From NCBI RefSeq assembly GCF_036226525.1, contig NZ_CP108487.1, positions 3,038,001 through 3,102,000 of the forward strand: a stretch of DNA of 64,000 bases, written 5' to 3'. Source of the DNA: Kribbella sp. NBC_01245. GTDB lineage: Bacteria; Actinomycetota; Actinomycetes; Propionibacteriales; Kribbellaceae. The stretch's first letter is position 1, and the number at the start of each line of letters is the position of its first letter. The translations under genes and the position numbers were made by a program. This document shows positions 46,997 through 56,931 of the stretch, piece by piece. The notes beneath the pieces were generated by a model, which worked only from the letters and a program-made list of their open reading frames with translations, ran no database searches and was not told where the DNA came from.

Positions 46997-47992
46997 GTGG
47001 AGATTTTTAGGGTGGGTGCGGCGGATGGGGTGGGGTGCCGGGAGGCTGTGGGGGTGATTGAGGCGGCTACTCGTGTAGATGCGCCCGAGGTGATCGTGGA
47101 TACGGCTGAGACGTATGCGGGGCGGTTGCGGCATGGGTGGGATGGGGATCCGCCGCACGCATTTCTGGGCCGGGTTGATGGGGTTGCGGTTGGCGTGTTG
47201 ACGATCGATACGCCGACCTACGACAACCGGGATGTGGCGTGGTTTGAGGTGGAGGTTCATCCGGACTACCGAGGGCGTGGGATCGGTAGTGAGTTGATGG
47301 AGTTCGGGTTCAAGCAGGCCGCGGAGCGGGGGCGTACGTCGCTGGGGTTCACGCAATGGGATCTGCCCAAGGCGGACGCCTTCGCGAAGAAGCACGGGTT
47401 CGAGGCCAAAAGCGTAGAGGTCAATCGTCGTCAGGACTTGGCGAACGTTGATTGGCCGACGGTCGAGCGGCTGTACGCCGAGGCGGTCGAGGCGTCGAAG
47501 GAATACGAGTTGCTGAGGCTTAGCGATGACTTGCCCGAGGAGATGCTCGAGGCCATGACAGCGCTGACCGCGTCGATCAATGACGCGCCGACGGATGATC
47601 TGGATATCGAGGACGAGGTGTTCACGCCGGAGCGGCTTCGGGCGTTCGAGGTGGCGCAGAAGGGCAGGGACCAGCGGATTCATCGGGTGATCGCTCGCCA
47701 TAAGAACACTGGTGCGCTCGCGGGTCATTCGACCGTGATGGTCGAGCACGGGCGGCCGCATATCGCGTGGCAGGCCGATACCGCCGTCGATCGGGCCCAT
47801 CGTGGGCACCGGCTCGGCGTGCTGGTCAAGATCGGCATGCTCCGCTGGTTACGCGAAGTGGCGCCGGCGGTCGAGCTGGTCGATACCTGGAACGCCGAGT
47901 CCAACGCCCACATGATCGGCGTCAACGACCAGATCGGCTATCGCGTGATCGCCCGCGCCATCGACTACCAACGTCCCGCGGACGCGAAGTAG
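46997..47992 (+). CDS. double-GNAT acetyltransferase
   Basis: A 331-residue protein with two GNAT folds. The first has the acetyl-CoA loop VHPDYRGRGIGSELMEFG (about residues 91-108); the second has AVDRAHRGHRLGVLVKIGML in the C-terminal half and ends with NDQIGYRVIARAI. Tandem GNAT enzymes of this size occur in mycothiol synthase-like and aminoglycoside-type groups, but the substrate here is unclear. The GTG start at 46997 was chosen because everything upstream is minisatellite sequence. Confidence 0.85.
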   Translation: MEIFRVGAADGVGCREAVGVIEAATRVDAPEVIVDTAETYAGRLRHGWDGDPPHAFLGRVDGVAVGVLTIDTPTYDNRDVAWFEVEVHPDYRGRGIGSELMEFGFKQAAERGRTSLGFTQWDLPKADAFAKKHGFEAKSVEVNRRQDLANVDWPTVERLYAEAVEASKEYELLRLSDDLPEEMLEAMTALTASINDAPTDDLDIEDEVFTPERLRAFEVAQKGRDQRIHRVIARHKNTGALAGHSTVMVEHGRPHIAWQADTAVDRAHRGHRLGVLVKIGMLRWLREVAPAVELVDTWNAESNAHMIGVNDQIGYRVIARAIDYQRPADAK

Positions 47993-48032
47993 CCAAGGAA
48001 AGCACGTCGTCGTACGAGCGACCGGCAGTCTC

Positions 48033-48073
48033 CGCGAAGTGCCCTGTTACGACCTAACAGAGGGCACTTCGCG
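48033..48073. terminator. bidirectional terminator between GNAT and era
   Basis: Long hairpin: CGCGAAGTGCCC (48033-48044) pairs with GGGCACTTCGCG (48062-48073), and the inner TGTTA/TAACA (48045-48049 with 48055-48059) extends the stem. It lies between convergent genes, 41 bp after one stop and 17 bp before the other. Confidence 0.75.
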
Positions 48074-48089
48074 AAAGAATAGAACGACC

Positions 48090-49016
48090 TCAGAAGCCGA
48101 GTTTGCGCAGACCCTTGGCGTCGGTTTGCCAGTTCTTGGCGATCTTGACGTGGAGGTCGAGGTAGACCGGCGTCCCGAGCAATGCCTCGATCTGGGTCCG
48201 GGCCCGGGCGCCGACGTCGGCCAGCCGGGATCCCTTATGCCCGATGATGATCCCCTTCTGGCTGTCCCGCTCGAGGTACAAACTCGCGTAGACATCCAGC
48301 AACGGCTTGTCCTCGGGACGGCCTTCGCGCAGGTTCATCTCCTCGACCAGTACGGCGATCGAGTGCGGCAGCTCATCCCGCACACCCTCGAGCGCCGCCT
48401 CGCGGATCAACTCCGCGACCAACGTCTCCTCGGGCTCGTCCGTGATCTCGCCGTCCGGATACAACGGCATCCCCACCGGCAAGAACTTCGCCAGCTCATC
48501 CGAAACCAGGTCAACCTGGAACCCACTAGTCGCCGAAACCGGGATCACCGCGGCCCACTCAATACCAACAGCCTCGCCCAGCTTGGCGATCTCCGTGAGG
48601 TGCTCGGCCATCCGCTCGGGCGACACCAGGTCCGCCTTGGTGGCCAGCGCGACCTTCGGCGTACGGGCGACCTTCGCCGCCTCGCTGACCAGGAAGCGAT
48701 CGCCCGGACCGATCTTGTCGCTGGCCGGCAAGCAGATGCCGATCACGTCGACCTCGGCCCAGGTGGTCTTGACGATGTCGTTCAGCCGTTCGCCCAGCAA
48801 CGTGCGCGGCTTGTGCAGACCAGGGGTGTCGACCAGGATCAGCTGGGCGTCCTGCTTGTGCACGATGCCGCGGACGGCGTGGCGGGTGGTCTGCGGCTTC
48901 GACGAGGTGATCACGATCTTGCGACCGACCAGCGCGTTCGTCAGGGTCGACTTGCCCGCGTTCGGCCGGCCGACGAAACAGGCGAATCCACTGCGGAACT
49001 CAGGTGTGGATGACAT
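48090..49016 (-). CDS. era: GTPase Era
   Basis: A 308-residue GTPase needed for 16S rRNA maturation and 30S assembly. G1 GRPNAGKST, G2 KPQTTRHAVRG, G3 DTPGLHKP, G4 TKADLV, then the C-terminal KH domain (GIIIGHKGSRLADVG) that binds the 3' end of 16S rRNA. ATG 49016 follows GGAGAGG and overlaps the end of the cytidine-deaminase-like gene, as usual in the ybeY-corC-era order. Confidence 0.96.
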   Translation of the reverse strand: MSSTPEFRSGFACFVGRPNAGKSTLTNALVGRKIVITSSKPQTTRHAVRGIVHKQDAQLILVDTPGLHKPRTLLGERLNDIVKTTWAEVDVIGICLPASDKIGPGDRFLVSEAAKVARTPKVALATKADLVSPERMAEHLTEIAKLGEAVGIEWAAVIPVSATSGFQVDLVSDELAKFLPVGMPLYPDGEITDEPEETLVAELIREAALEGVRDELPHSIAVLVEEMNLREGRPEDKPLLDVYASLYLERDSQKGIIIGHKGSRLADVGARARTQIEALLGTPVYLDLHVKIAKNWQTDAKGLRKLGF

Positions 49017-49338
49017 CAAGAACCTCTCCGTTGCCATCGGCAACAACAACCGGCAGGGCCGCGCCGGCAAAATGCCGCACTACCTCAACATCAACCACGA
49101 CCGAGGAAGCCGGAACAACCACGGCCGCGGCCTCCAACCCCTTCACCCCAGAGGCAAGCGCCATCGCGACAGCGAGCTGCAAAGCGGAGAGCTGAACCGT
49201 ACCGAGATCGACCGTGCAGGCCGAGTACGTCCGCCCGTCCGTGTCGCGAACGGCCGCGCCCTCGAGCGCGCGCGTCCGGGCCCGGCTGGCCCGGGCGAGG
49301 GTGACGAGCTTGGCGTCTTCGGCAGGTACTTCCAACAC
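49000..49338 (-). CDS. cytidine-deaminase-fold protein lacking the zinc motif
   Basis: A 112-residue protein with the cytidine-deaminase-like arrangement (LVTLARASRARTRALEGAAV, GRTYSACTVDLG), but the catalytic H/C-A-E and C-x-x-C motifs are absent: the equivalent position reads QLSALQLAVAMALASG. Such degenerate proteins sit between corC and era in many actinobacteria, so it is conserved but probably not a deaminase. GTG start at 49338. Its stop overlaps the Era start. Confidence 0.75.
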   Translation of the reverse strand: MLEVPAEDAKLVTLARASRARTRALEGAAVRDTDGRTYSACTVDLGTVQLSALQLAVAMALASGVKGLEAAAVVVPASSVVVDVEVVRHFAGAALPVVVADGNGEVLDVIHT

Positions 49339-49346
49339 ACGGTTCC

Positions 49347-50654
49347 TTAGGGATGAGGCGCAGCGGAGGTGAACTCGGCGGGCTCGGTTTCGGTGAGCCT
49401 GCGGACCAGCACCGTACCAATCTGGTTGCGCCGGCCCGAGGGCCGCTCCGCGGTGAGGGACAACCCCTCGATCTCGACCTCGGCACCGGGGATCGGCACC
49501 TTGCCCAGCAGCTTGGCCATCAGGCCGCCGACGGTGTCGACGTCGTCATCGTCCAGCGGTACGCCGAACAGCTCGCCCAGTTCGTCGATCGGATAGCGGC
49601 TGGAGACTCGGTACGCCCCGTCGGCAAGCGCCTGCGCGGCGTCCGGCGCCTCGTCGTACTCGTCGGTGATCTCGCCGACGATCTCCTCCAGGATGTCCTC
49701 GATCGTGACCAGCCCGGCGGTGCCGCCGTACTCGTCGACCACGATCGCGACGTGCATCCGGGCGGCCTGCATCTCCCGGAGCAGCTCGTCGACCGGTTTC
49801 GAGTCCGGGATGAACATGCACGGCCGCATCACCGACTCGACTCGCTCGGTCGACTCGGCCTGGGCGTTGTCGTAGACGCGGCGCATCACGTCCTTGAGGT
49901 AGATCACGCCGACGATGTCGTCGAGCGACTCCCCGATCACCGGGATCCGGGAGTAGCCGCTGCGCAACGCGAGAGACGTCAGCTGGCGGAGCTTCTTGTG
50001 CCGCTCGATGAAGACCATGTCCGTACGCGGCACCATCACCTCGCGGGCGATCGTGTCACCGAGCTCGAACACCGAGTGGATCATCCGGCGCTCGTCGGAC
50101 TCGATCACCGACGACTTCTCGGCCAGATCGACCAGCGCGCGCAATTCGGCCTCGGTCGCGAACGGGCCTTCGGCGTACCCCTTGCCCGGGGTGAGCGCGT
50201 TACCCAGCATGATCAGCAGTTTCGGCAAGGGCCCGAGCACCGAGGTGATCGCCATGATCGGCCCGGCCGACAGAATCGCGAACCGGTCCGAGTGCTGCCG
50301 GCCCAGGGTCCGCGGGGCGACACCGATGATCACGTACGACACCAGCACCATCACGGCGGCGGTGACGAGAATGTGCTGCCAGGTCACCGCGAGCACTTCG
50401 GATAGCGCCTGCGTGACCAGCACGATGGCGGTGATCTCGAAGATCAACCGGAACAACAGCAGACTGTTCAGGTAGCGCGGTGCGTCCTCCAGCAGCGTCG
50501 CCAGCCGGATCGCGCGGGTGTTGCCCAGCTCGACCTGCTCATTGGCCCGGACTTTCGAGTACGACGAGACGGCCGCCTCGGCACCGGCGATGAGCCCGGC
50601 CAGCAGGACGAGTACAGCGGCGACGATCAGCAGGGCGCCGTCATCCCAGGTCAT
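49347..50654 (-). CDS. CNNM/CorC-type transporter (hemolysin family)
   Basis: A 435-residue membrane protein: DUF21/CNNM domain of about four helices (residues 5-170), two CBS domains (about 195-325, with PRTDMVFIERH and VDEYGGTAGLVTIEDILEE) and a C-terminal CorC_HlyC domain (YRVSSRYPIDELGELFGV). The family moves or senses Mg2+/Co2+ and is regulated by adenine nucleotides at the CBS pair. Its start overlaps the ybeY stop by one base. Confidence 0.93.
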   Translation of the reverse strand: MTWDDGALLIVAAVLVLLAGLIAGAEAAVSSYSKVRANEQVELGNTRAIRLATLLEDAPRYLNSLLLFRLIFEITAIVLVTQALSEVLAVTWQHILVTAAVMVLVSYVIIGVAPRTLGRQHSDRFAILSAGPIMAITSVLGPLPKLLIMLGNALTPGKGYAEGPFATEAELRALVDLAEKSSVIESDERRMIHSVFELGDTIAREVMVPRTDMVFIERHKKLRQLTSLALRSGYSRIPVIGESLDDIVGVIYLKDVMRRVYDNAQAESTERVESVMRPCMFIPDSKPVDELLREMQAARMHVAIVVDEYGGTAGLVTIEDILEEIVGEITDEYDEAPDAAQALADGAYRVSSRYPIDELGELFGVPLDDDDVDTVGGLMAKLLGKVPIPGAEVEIEGLSLTAERPSGRRNQIGTVLVRRLTETEPAEFTSAAPHP

Positions 50655-51127
50655 TAGTTATCGGCTTTCCCCGGGGCTCGCCAGGCCTCGAGCAGACGCC
50701 CCTGGATGTCCCACATCTCGGCCTTCTCGGCCGGCTCGGCATGGTCATAGCCGAGCAGATGCAGGATGCCGTGCACCGTGAGCAGTTCCAGCTCGGCCCA
50801 CGTACCGTGCCCGGCCTTCGCGCCCTGAGCGGCCGCCACGGTCGGGCAGAGAGCGATATCGCCCAGATGCCCGAGCGGCTGGTCGCCCTCGATCGCGTCC
50901 TCCGCGCCCGGGCGCAGCTCGTCCATCGGCCACGACATCACGTCCGTCGGGCCCGGCAGGTCGAGGAACTCCACGTGGTAGCGCGCCATCGTGTCCTCGT
51001 CGACCAGTTTGATCGAGAGCTCGCACTCCGGGTGCATCCGGAGCGCGTCCATCACGAAGCGGCTGAGCTGCATCAGTCCGTTGACGTCGACATCGACGCC
51101 GGACTCGTTGTTTACCTCGACGTTCAC
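50654..51127 (-). CDS. ybeY: endoribonuclease YbeY
   Basis: A 157-residue zinc metalloprotein for 16S rRNA 3' maturation and ribosome quality control. Signature HGILHLLGYDH (three His ligands) is intact and preceded by LGDIALCP; DVMSWPMDE matches the family DVLSFP. GTG start at 51127. It lies between phoH and corC in the standard order. Confidence 0.95.
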   Translation of the reverse strand: MNVEVNNESGVDVDVNGLMQLSRFVMDALRMHPECELSIKLVDEDTMARYHVEFLDLPGPTDVMSWPMDELRPGAEDAIEGDQPLGHLGDIALCPTVAAAQGAKAGHGTWAELELLTVHGILHLLGYDHAEPAEKAEMWDIQGRLLEAWRAPGKADN

Positions 51128-51167
51128 GCCCTTAAACCTACCGAACCCCGAGAGCCGTCAGAACCAC

Positions 51168-52112
51168 TCACGCCCGCGGCTCGCCGGTGCTCTCGAAGTC
51201 CTCGTACGCCGCGACGATCCGGCCGACCAGCTTGTGCCGAACGACGTCATGCGCGGTGAGCCGGCAGAAGGTCAGATCCTGCACGCCCTCGAGGATGTTC
51301 TGGACGACGCGCAGACCCGAGTTCGTCCCGGTCGGAAGGTCGACCTGGGTGATGTCACCGGTGACGACCATCTTCGAGCCGAAGCCGAGCCGGGTGAGGA
51401 ACATCTTCATCTGCTCGGGCGAGGTGTTCTGGGCCTCGTCGAGAATGATGTAGGCGTCGTTCAGCGTGCGGCCGCGCATGTACGCCAGCGGCGCGATCTC
51501 GATCGTGCCGGCCGTCATCAGCCGCGGGATCGACTCCGGGTCGAGCATGTCGTGCAGCGCGTCGTACAACGGGCGCAGGTACGGGTCGATCTTCTCCGAC
51601 AGGGTGCCGGGCAGGAAGCCGAGCCGCTCACCGGCCTCGACGGCGGGCCGGGTCAGGATGATGCGGTTGACCTCTTTGGCCTGCAGCGCCTGCACGGCCT
51701 TGGCGACGGCCAGGTAGGTCTTACCGGTACCGGCGGGGCCGATACCGAAGACGATGGTGTTCTTGTCGATCGCGTCGACGTAGCGCTTCTGGTTCAGCGT
51801 CTTGGGCCGGATCGTCCGGCCGCGGCTGGACAGGATGTTCTGCGTCAGGACGTCGGCGGGGCTCTCGCTGGTGGCCGCCCTGATCATGGCGATACTGCGC
51901 TCGACGGAGTCCCCGTTCAGGCCCTGGCCGATCCGCACCACCGCGACCAGCTCGTCGAACAGGCGCTCGACCAGCGCCAGCTCGGCCGGCTCACCGGACA
52001 TGGTGATCTCGTTACCGCGGACCAGGATGTCCGCGTCGAAGTCCTTCTCGATGATCCGGAGGAACTCGTCCCCGGCTCCGAGCAGGGAGACCATGTCGAT
52101 ACTGTTCGGCAC
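51168..52112 (-). CDS. PhoH-family ATPase
   Basis: A 314-residue protein with an N-terminal KH-like region ([19 protein letters not shown]) and a PhoH helicase-like ATPase domain: Walker [13 protein letters not shown], Walker [10 protein letters not shown] and [11 protein letters not shown]. It is probably an RNA-binding ATPase acting with YbeY. The GTG at 52112 is the only canonical start; AGGAGG further upstream would fit a CTG start about 30 codons earlier, so the N-terminus is uncertain. Confidence 0.92.
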   Translation of the reverse strand: MPNSIDMVSLLGAGDEFLRIIEKDFDADILVRGNEITMSGEPAELALVERLFDELVAVVRIGQGLNGDSVERSIAMIRAATSESPADVLTQNILSSRGRTIRPKTLNQKRYVDAIDKNTIVFGIGPAGTGKTYLAVAKAVQALQAKEVNRIILTRPAVEAGERLGFLPGTLSEKIDPYLRPLYDALHDMLDPESIPRLMTAGTIEIAPLAYMRGRTLNDAYIILDEAQNTSPEQMKMFLTRLGFGSKMVVTGDITQVDLPTGTNSGLRVVQNILEGVQDLTFCRLTAHDVVRHKLVGRIVAAYEDFESTGEPRA

Positions 52113-52376
52113 GACGATCTTGTGGGATGCCTTGGTTGCGCCCTGAGCGCGCGCCGCATCGGTACCACTCCGCGACGGCTCGATACTGCGTGGCCTGGAC
52201 AGCCTGTGCCTCCTGCATTCCGGGATCGTCTTGCTTCCCCATGCTAGCCGTCACCGCCAATGTGCATCACCCTGTTAAATTCCACCCGGCATCAGTTTCG
52301 TATCGACTGTCAACCAGATCGGCTCCAGGCGCGTCTAGCCCGTGTGACCCGGCCTGCGGTGGTGTACGAAGAAACC

Positions 52377-52883
52377 GTGGCATCTGAGTCCTGGAACGCC
52401 GAAGAGGCGCTGACCGCTGTCTACAGCGCTCACTACTCTTCGCTGGTCCGGCTTGGTGCCCTACTGCTGCGTGACAGCGGTTCGGCCGAGGAGATCGTGC
52501 AGGACGCGTTCGTGGCGATGCACGGCCGGTGGAACCGGCTGCGCGACCCCGACAAGGCCCTCGCGTATCTCCGCACCACCGTGGTCAACAGGTGCCGCTC
52601 CCGGCAGCGTCACCTGGTCGTGGTCGACAAGCACATGCCGAAAACCCTGCCGGACGAGCCGAGCGCCGAACACGCCGCGATGGCGACGGCGACGACCGAC
52701 ACGGTGATCGCGGCCATGCGAACCCTGCCGGAGAAACAACGCACGGTGATGGTGTTGCGGTATTACGGTGAGCTGTCGGAGGCGGAGATCGCCGAGACGA
52801 TGGGCATCAGCCGGGGAGCGGTCAAGAGTCACGCATCGCGGGCGACGAAGTCGCTGCGCCTCGTTCTGGAGCAGGTGAGATGA
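52377..52883 (+). CDS. SigE-family ECF RNA polymerase sigma factor
   Basis: A 168-residue ECF sigma factor: region 2 (YSAHYSSLVRLGALLLRDSG, AEEIVQDAFVAMHGRW, LAYLRTTVVNRCRS) and region 4 (AMRTLPEKQRTVMVLRYYGE, LSEAEIAETMGISRGAVKSH). GTG 52377 was chosen; the 264-bp divergent gap to phoH carries its promoter. The following gene starts in its stop (ATGA) and likely encodes its membrane partner. Confidence 0.9.
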   Translation: MASESWNAEEALTAVYSAHYSSLVRLGALLLRDSGSAEEIVQDAFVAMHGRWNRLRDPDKALAYLRTTVVNRCRSRQRHLVVVDKHMPKTLPDEPSAEHAAMATATTDTVIAAMRTLPEKQRTVMVLRYYGELSEAEIAETMGISRGAVKSHASRATKSLRLVLEQVR

Positions 52884-54013
52884 CCGAGCCGCGCAATGAA
52901 TTCGATGATCTGATGCGGCGTGCGCTGCGGGCCGAGGCCGACCAGGTCCAGCCCAGCGACGACGGCTTGCACGAGATCCGGGAGCGGATCGCGCGCGAGT
53001 CCCGCCCGACGCTCGCGAGCCGGGCCACGCGCCGGCCCTGGCTGCTCACCGCGGGAGGTGCCGTGCTCGGTACCGCCGCCGCGATCGGCCTGTTCACCGT
53101 GCTGGTCAACCGGCCGGGCCCCGATCTGGACGCCTCCGGGCCCGAATCGGCCACCTCGTCGTCGCCCAGCCCCGAAACCCGCGTCAACCCGACGACCCCG
53201 GCCGTCACGCCCGCCCCATCGACTGGTCCGACAGTCGCGCCGCCGACGAAGAGCGGGCCCCAGCCGACGGCCGTCCCCAAGCAGCGGGTCGAGCCGATCG
53301 CGACCCGCGCCGTTCCGGTCTATTGGCTCGGCGACACAGTAGGCGTGACGAGGGCCGGGCCCCGGCTGTACCGCACGTTCGTACCGATCAAGGGCCGGCC
53401 AGCCTATGAGGCCGTCGTGACGATGACGCAGACCCAGCCCGACGACCCGGACTACAGCTCGCCATGGCTGGGCGCGAAGCCGAATCAGGTGCTGATCTCG
53501 GACGGCCTCACCACGGTCGACTTCGGCACCCTGCCGGAGGCCAACCTCGACACCCAGGGCGCGACGATCGCGTTGCAACAGCTGGTCTACACCGTCCAGG
53601 GCACCCTGCAGAACCAGGATCCGGTCCGCATCACCCTCAACGGGAAGCTCGTGCGGACGGTATTCGGCACCGGCGACGCCGCACAGCCGATCCGCCGGGC
53701 GCCGATGCTCGAGGCCCAGGCGCTCGTTTGGATCAACAGTCCGTTGAACGGCGCCAAGGTCGCCTCGCCGGTGAAGGTCAGCGGTGTGGCCGCGGCGTTC
53801 GAGGCGACGGTCAGCTGGCAGGTGATCGACCTCAAGTCCCGCCTCGTGGCCCGTTCCGGCTTCACGAACTCGGCCGAGGGCCAGGTCCATTCGGCCTACG
53901 CGTTCACCGTCGACCTGCCGGCCGGGGAGTACGAGCTGGTCGTCTACCAGGCGTCCGGCGAGGACGGCAGCATCACGAACTCCGACACCAAGACGATCAG
54001 CGTCAGCCCGTAA
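52880..54013 (+). CDS. membrane-anchored GerMN/Gmad2-domain protein (putative anti-sigma partner)
   Basis: A 377-residue single-pass protein: about 50 cytoplasmic residues, one helix (LTAGGAVLGTAAAIGLFTVL), a Ser/Thr/Pro linker (about 78-135), a GerMN domain (about 140-255, VPVYWLGD to RTVFG) and a Gmad2 immunoglobulin-like domain (about 270-377, INSPLNGAKVASPVKVSG). The layout and the coupling to the ECF sigma gene suggest a sensor that holds the sigma factor; the cytoplasmic tail shows no canonical zinc anti-sigma motif. It overlaps convergent rsmE by 11 bp. Confidence 0.82.
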   Translation: MTEPRNEFDDLMRRALRAEADQVQPSDDGLHEIRERIARESRPTLASRATRRPWLLTAGGAVLGTAAAIGLFTVLVNRPGPDLDASGPESATSSSPSPETRVNPTTPAVTPAPSTGPTVAPPTKSGPQPTAVPKQRVEPIATRAVPVYWLGDTVGVTRAGPRLYRTFVPIKGRPAYEAVVTMTQTQPDDPDYSSPWLGAKPNQVLISDGLTTVDFGTLPEANLDTQGATIALQQLVYTVQGTLQNQDPVRITLNGKLVRTVFGTGDAAQPIRRAPMLEAQALVWINSPLNGAKVASPVKVSGVAAAFEATVSWQVIDLKSRLVARSGFTNSAEGQVHSAYAFTVDLPAGEYELVVYQASGEDGSITNSDTKTISVSP

Positions 54014-54728
54014 GCCAGCGCGATCGGGCCAGCAGTGCGGACGCGGCCGCCACCCCAGCGGTCGACGTACGCAGAACGGTGTCGCCCAGCAACACCGGCT
54101 CCACGCCGAACGCCTCCAACTCCGCAGGCGCGATCCCGCCTTCAGGCCCGACCACGACAACCACATCACCAGCAGCCGGTACGTCGAGCGTGGCCAGCCG
54201 CAAAGACGCCTCTTCATGCAGTACGGCGGCAAGCGCGGCGCCTCGCACCAGCGCGGCCACGTCGGCGGTCGACGCCAGGTCGGCCACCTCGCAGAACCAC
54301 GCCCGGCGCGACTGCTTGCTCGCCTCGAACGCCCACGCGCGCCATTTCGCCAGCGTCTTCGCCGTGCGCTCGGGATTCGCCCGGAACTGACTGCGCTCCG
54401 CGTTCCACGGGACGACCAGATCGACCCCGACCTCGGTCAGCATCTCGACCGCGAGCTCGGCCCGCTCCCCCTTCGGCACAGCCTGTACGACGACCAGCCG
54501 CGGCGCGGGCGCCGGCACCGTCGTACGGGCCTCGACCGAGACCACCAGACCAGCAGCCTTCGACGCGGAGACCACCGGGCCTTCGGCGACGGCACCACGC
54601 CCGTCGGTCAGCCGGACGCGCTCGCCCGCCGCGATCCGCCGTACCACGGCCGCGTGATGCCCTTCGCTGCCGCCTAACGTCAGCTGCTCGCCGGACAGGT
54701 CGTCCAGGTGGAATACCGCGAGGCCCAT
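54003..54728 (-). CDS. rsmE: 16S rRNA (uracil(1498)-N(3))-methyltransferase
   Basis: A 241-residue SPOUT-class methyltransferase: N-terminal PUA-like part with EGHHAAVVRRIAAGERV, and the knot domain with VVVVGPEGGIAPAELEAFG and LGDTVLRTSTAGVAA for SAM binding. It methylates U1498 near the decoding centre. It follows dnaJ with a 3-bp gap, the usual hrcA-dnaJ-rsmE order. Confidence 0.95.
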   Translation of the reverse strand: MGLAVFHLDDLSGEQLTLGGSEGHHAAVVRRIAAGERVRLTDGRGAVAEGPVVSASKAAGLVVSVEARTTVPAPAPRLVVVQAVPKGERAELAVEMLTEVGVDLVVPWNAERSQFRANPERTAKTLAKWRAWAFEASKQSRRAWFCEVADLASTADVAALVRGAALAAVLHEEASLRLATLDVPAAGDVVVVVGPEGGIAPAELEAFGVEPVLLGDTVLRTSTAGVAAASALLARSRWLTG

Positions 54729-54731
54729 GCG

Positions 54732-55871
54732 TCAGTGTGAGCCGAAGGCGTCGCGCAACCGGCCGAAGACACCCTTGTGCGCGGCCTGGACCTGCCCGAG
54801 CGGGTGCTCCTCGCCACGGGCCTCGGCGAGTTTGCGCAGCAGGTCGGACTGCGCGTCGTCGAGTTTGGTCGGGGTCTCGACCAGCACCTGCACGATCAGG
54901 TCACCCCGGCCGGCATGCCGCAGGCGCGGAACGCCACGAGCCGTCAGGGTGATCGCCGTGCCGGACTGGGTGCCGGCCTTGATCTCGAGCGGGGTCGGCT
55001 CGCCCTCCAGCGTGGGCAGGTCGATCTGCGTGCCGAGGGCGGCCGCGGTCATCGGCAGCGTCACCGTGCAGTGCAGGTCATCGCCGTGCCGGGTGAAGAT
55101 CTCGTGCTGCTCGACCTCGATCTCGACGTACAGATCGCCAGCCGGGCCGCCGCCGGGGCCGACCTCGCCCTGGCCGGACAGTTGCACCCGGGTGCCGGAG
55201 TCGACGCCACCGGGGATCTTGACCGTGACGGAACGACGCGAGCGGACGCGGCCGTCGCCGGCACACTCGACACACGGGTTCGGGATGGTGGTGCCGAAGC
55301 CGCGGCAGTTCGGGCAGGGGCGCATGGTCCGCACCTCGCCGAGGAACGAGCGCTGCGTGTGCGTCACCTCGCCGCGGCCGTGGCAGATCTCGCAGGTGAC
55401 CGGCTTGGATCCGGCCTCGGCCCCCGAACCGGAACAGGTCGGGCAGACCACCGCGGTGTCGATCTTCAGCTCGCGGGTGGTGCCGAAGGCCGCCTCGGCG
55501 AGGTCGATCCGCAGCGGGATCAGCGCGTCCTGGCCCCGCCGGGTGCGCGGACGCGGGCCGCGCGCACCGGCGCCACCGCCCTGACCGAAGAACGCGTCCA
55601 TGATGTCGGTGAACGTGAACGCCTGGCCGAAACCGCCGCCCGCGCCGCCACCACTGCTGAGCGGGTCACCACCGAGGTCGTAGACCTGCCGCTTCTGCGG
55701 GTCGCTGAGCACCTGGAAGGCGCGGCCGATCTCCTGGAACTTGTCGTGCGCGTCCTCGGAGTCGTTCACATCGGGGTGGTACTGCCGGGCCAGCTTGCGG
55801 TACGCCTTCTTGATGTCCTCGGCGGAAGCGTCCCGGCTGACGCCGAGGACCGCGTAGTAATCGCTGCTCAT
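54732..55871 (-). CDS. dnaJ: chaperone protein DnaJ (DnaJ2 type)
   Basis: A 379-residue class I J-protein: J domain with YHPDVND, G/F-rich linker ([12 protein letters not shown]), four zinc-finger repeats ([32 protein letters not shown]) and two beta-sandwich client domains. It stimulates DnaK and binds unfolded proteins. The start ATG 55871 gives [14 protein letters not shown]; the ribosome-binding site (AGGAG) is unusually close. It is cotranscribed with hrcA under CIRCE. Confidence 0.95.
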   Translation of the reverse strand: MSSDYYAVLGVSRDASAEDIKKAYRKLARQYHPDVNDSEDAHDKFQEIGRAFQVLSDPQKRQVYDLGGDPLSSGGGAGGGFGQAFTFTDIMDAFFGQGGGAGARGPRPRTRRGQDALIPLRIDLAEAAFGTTRELKIDTAVVCPTCSGSGAEAGSKPVTCEICHGRGEVTHTQRSFLGEVRTMRPCPNCRGFGTTIPNPCVECAGDGRVRSRRSVTVKIPGGVDSGTRVQLSGQGEVGPGGGPAGDLYVEIEVEQHEIFTRHGDDLHCTVTLPMTAAALGTQIDLPTLEGEPTPLEIKAGTQSGTAITLTARGVPRLRHAGRGDLIVQVLVETPTKLDDAQSDLLRKLAEARGEEHPLGQVQAAHKGVFGRLRDAFGSH

Positions 55872-55890
55872 ACTCCTGTTTCCAAGATGG

Positions 55891-56910
55891 TCATGAGTCG
55901 GCCAGGATCTGGCTGACATACCGGGCGACGGCTCGCACCGCTCCCATCGTGCTCGGATAGTCCATATGCGTCGGCCCGACGATGCCGAGGGTGGCCAGGG
56001 TCTCCGACCGGGAGCCGTACCCGGCCGCGATCACCGAGGTGGTGGCGAGCTCCTCATACGGGTTCTCGTGGCCGATTCGGACCGTCAGGGTCTGCGGGTG
56101 AGTCGCCTCGCCCAGTAGTTTGAGCAGGATCACGTGCTCCTCGAGCGCCTCGAGCACGGGTTTCACGTTCCGCTCGAAGTCGTCGCCGTACCGGGTCAGG
56201 TTGGCCGCGCCACCGACCGCGATGCGCTGCTCGCCCTCGACCGTGAACGCCTCCATCAGCGAGGTCACGATCGCGGCCACCAGCGGCCGGTCGGCGGGCA
56301 GGAAGCTGTCCGGCACCCCTGCGAGCGTGGTCGCGGCGTCGGTCAGGCGCTGGCCGGTGAGGGCCGCGTTGAGCCTGCCGCGCAGGTCGGCGACGAGCTG
56401 CTCGGCGACGTCCTCGTGCAGCTCGACGATGCGCTGCTCGACCCGGCCGGTGCTCGTGATCAGCACCAGCAGCAGCCGGCGCGGAGTCATCGTCACCACC
56501 TCGATGTGGCGAACGCTCGACCGGGTCAGCGTCGGATACTGCACGATGGCGACCTGGCGGGTGATCTGCGCGAGCAGCCGCACGGTTCGCCGTACGACGT
56601 CGTCCAGATCCACGGCACCGGCGAGGAAGGTGGTGATCGCCTTCTTCTCGGCGCCGGACAGCGTCTTGACCGTGCTCAGCTTGTCCACGAACAGCCGGTA
56701 GCCCGCGTCGGTCGGGATCCGCCCGGCGCTGGTGTGCGGCTGGGTGATGTAACCCTCTTCCTCCAGCGCGGCCATGTCGTTACGGACAGTGGCCGGGGAG
56801 ACACCGAGGTTGTGCCGGTCGACGAGGGTCTTGGAGCCGACCGGTTCGTGAGTGGCCACATAGTCCTCGACGATGGCCCGGAGCACGTCCAGCTTGCGTT
56901 CGTCCAGCAC
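55891..56910 (-). CDS. hrcA: heat-inducible transcription repressor HrcA
   Basis: A 339-residue repressor of the class I heat-shock genes: N-terminal winged helix ([53 protein letters not shown]), then the HrcA dimer/GAF-like domains ending [17 protein letters not shown]. GroEL is needed for its activity. GTG start at 56910, 22 bp from the CIRCE operator, so the gene is autoregulated. Confidence 0.95.
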   Translation of the reverse strand: MLDERKLDVLRAIVEDYVATHEPVGSKTLVDRHNLGVSPATVRNDMAALEEEGYITQPHTSAGRIPTDAGYRLFVDKLSTVKTLSGAEKKAITTFLAGAVDLDDVVRRTVRLLAQITRQVAIVQYPTLTRSSVRHIEVVTMTPRRLLLVLITSTGRVEQRIVELHEDVAEQLVADLRGRLNAALTGQRLTDAATTLAGVPDSFLPADRPLVAAIVTSLMEAFTVEGEQRIAVGGAANLTRYGDDFERNVKPVLEALEEHVILLKLLGEATHPQTLTVRIGHENPYEELATTSVIAAGYGSRSETLATLGIVGPTHMDYPSTMGAVRAVARYVSQILADS

Positions 56911-56931
56911 GCGCCTGCACCACCTCTCGTC

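Noticed and set aside
46442-47809. Long Pro/His-rich minus-strand frame through the minisatellite
   Set aside because: It is antisense to the GNAT gene and to the repeat; the Pro/His pattern comes directly from the GGCGGTGGC unit.
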